Positions 63,812 to 64,000 of a stretch of DNA of 64,000 nt are shown piece after piece. The position numbers and the translations under genes are program-made. The DNA is from Photorhabdus laumondii subsp. laumondii (GTDB taxonomy: Bacteria > Pseudomonadota > Gammaproteobacteria > Enterobacterales > Enterobacteriaceae): the NCBI RefSeq assembly GCF_003343245.1, contig NZ_CP024901.1, positions 2,914,001 to 2,978,000 on the forward strand. Direction: 5' to 3'. Each line of letters begins with the position of its first letter. The first letter of the stretch is position 1. The notes under the pieces are model-generated. The model was given only the letters and a program-made list of their open reading frames with translations, searched no databases and was not told where the DNA came from.

Positions 63812-64000
63812 TTACTGTGCGACTTTTTGCGAAAATTGCAGGATAATAAATTCAGCCGGGCGAACCGCCGCCATACCAACCTTGACGATCATTCTTCCTT
63901 GCTTAATATCCACCTCGGACATGGTGACACCTTGACCAATCTGGACAAAATAGGCTTCTTGGGGATGACTGCCAACCAGCGCCCCTTGTTGCCAGAGTTG
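63812..64000 (-). CDS. pvc3: PVC contractile sheath protein, C-terminal 62 residues (cut by right window edge)
   Basis: Frame open from the window edge to the TAA at 63812. Reads QLWQQGALVGSHPQEAYFVQ, then GQGVTMSEVDIKQGRMIVKV, then AAVRPAEFIILQFSQKVAQ, the conserved end of tail-sheath proteins (compare the end of Pvc4). By order it should be Pvc3. pvc2 and pvc1 and the operon promoter lie beyond the edge. Confidence 0.85.
   Translation of the reverse strand, partial: QLWQQGALVGSHPQEAYFVQIGQGVTMSEVDIKQGRMIVKVGMAAVRPAEFIILQFSQKVAQ

Overview
The window comes from a Photorhabdus-type gammaproteobacterium (Morganellaceae, Enterobacterales). Three things support this. The chromosomal backbone follows the enterobacterial ompW-yciC ... 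yciB-yciA-tonB-clsA-yciU-opp-ychE-adhE-tdk-hns-galU-rssB-ychJ-purU order. Four ERIC elements are scattered between genes. The right quarter is a Photorhabdus virulence cassette (PVC), an extracellular contractile injection system, whose nearest payload gene is the cyclomodulin Cif. The species cannot be fixed from the sequence alone.

Layout. 1-4690 is an AT-rich accessory block. It has a partial IS630-family transposase at the left edge, then a tightly coupled three-gene operon (GTP cyclohydrolase II, WD40 protein, SUMF1/FGE-fold protein) with the same composition as toxB-toxC-toxD of toxoflavin biosynthesis, and then the decayed remnant of an IS4-type transposase. 4691-14872 is backbone: ompW, yciC, two tandem Ail/OmpX-type outer-membrane proteins, a SulP transporter (dauA), yciB, yciA, tonB, yciY, clsA and yciU. 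A previously unannotated fragment of a second yciC lies beside the second Ail-type gene and points to an old [yciC-ail] segmental duplication. 15001-22351 is oppFDCB with two tandem oppA genes. 22906-28493 carries ychE, adhE, tdk and hns. 28792-32218 is a UDP-sugar cluster (UDP-glucuronate 4-epimerase, ugd, galU), in which GalU has an unusual N-terminal extension encoded by 15-bp repeats. 32566-35123 is rssB, ychJ and purU.

35158-36661 is a scrambled tRNA-Tyr locus. One intact tRNA-Tyr has a clear tyrT-type promoter. A second copy is split in its T-loop by 74 bp. A third is reduced to promoter plus 3' end. An orphan HicB-like antitoxin lies between the broken copies. 37054-43974 is a catabolic cluster for four-carbon acid sugars (ltnD-otnK-otnC-otnI, a DeoR-family regulator, a denD-like dehydrogenase and a GntP permease).

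44129 to the right edge reads leftwards on the minus strand as a PVC operon from a sheath gene (cut by the window edge) through pvc4-pvc16, followed by cif and an unrecognised 381-residue protein that is a candidate second payload. The structural genes overlap or nearly touch. The payload genes are more AT-rich and separated by longer gaps, the second by an ERIC element. The particle parts (sheath, tube, spike, baseplate, fibre, tape measure, ATPase, cap) would assemble in the producer cytoplasm, be released, and deliver Cif and possibly the 381-residue protein into eukaryotic cells.

Most promising for novelty are the toxBCD-like operon without visible toxA or toxE, the uncharacterised PVC-linked protein, and the split tRNA-Tyr array.
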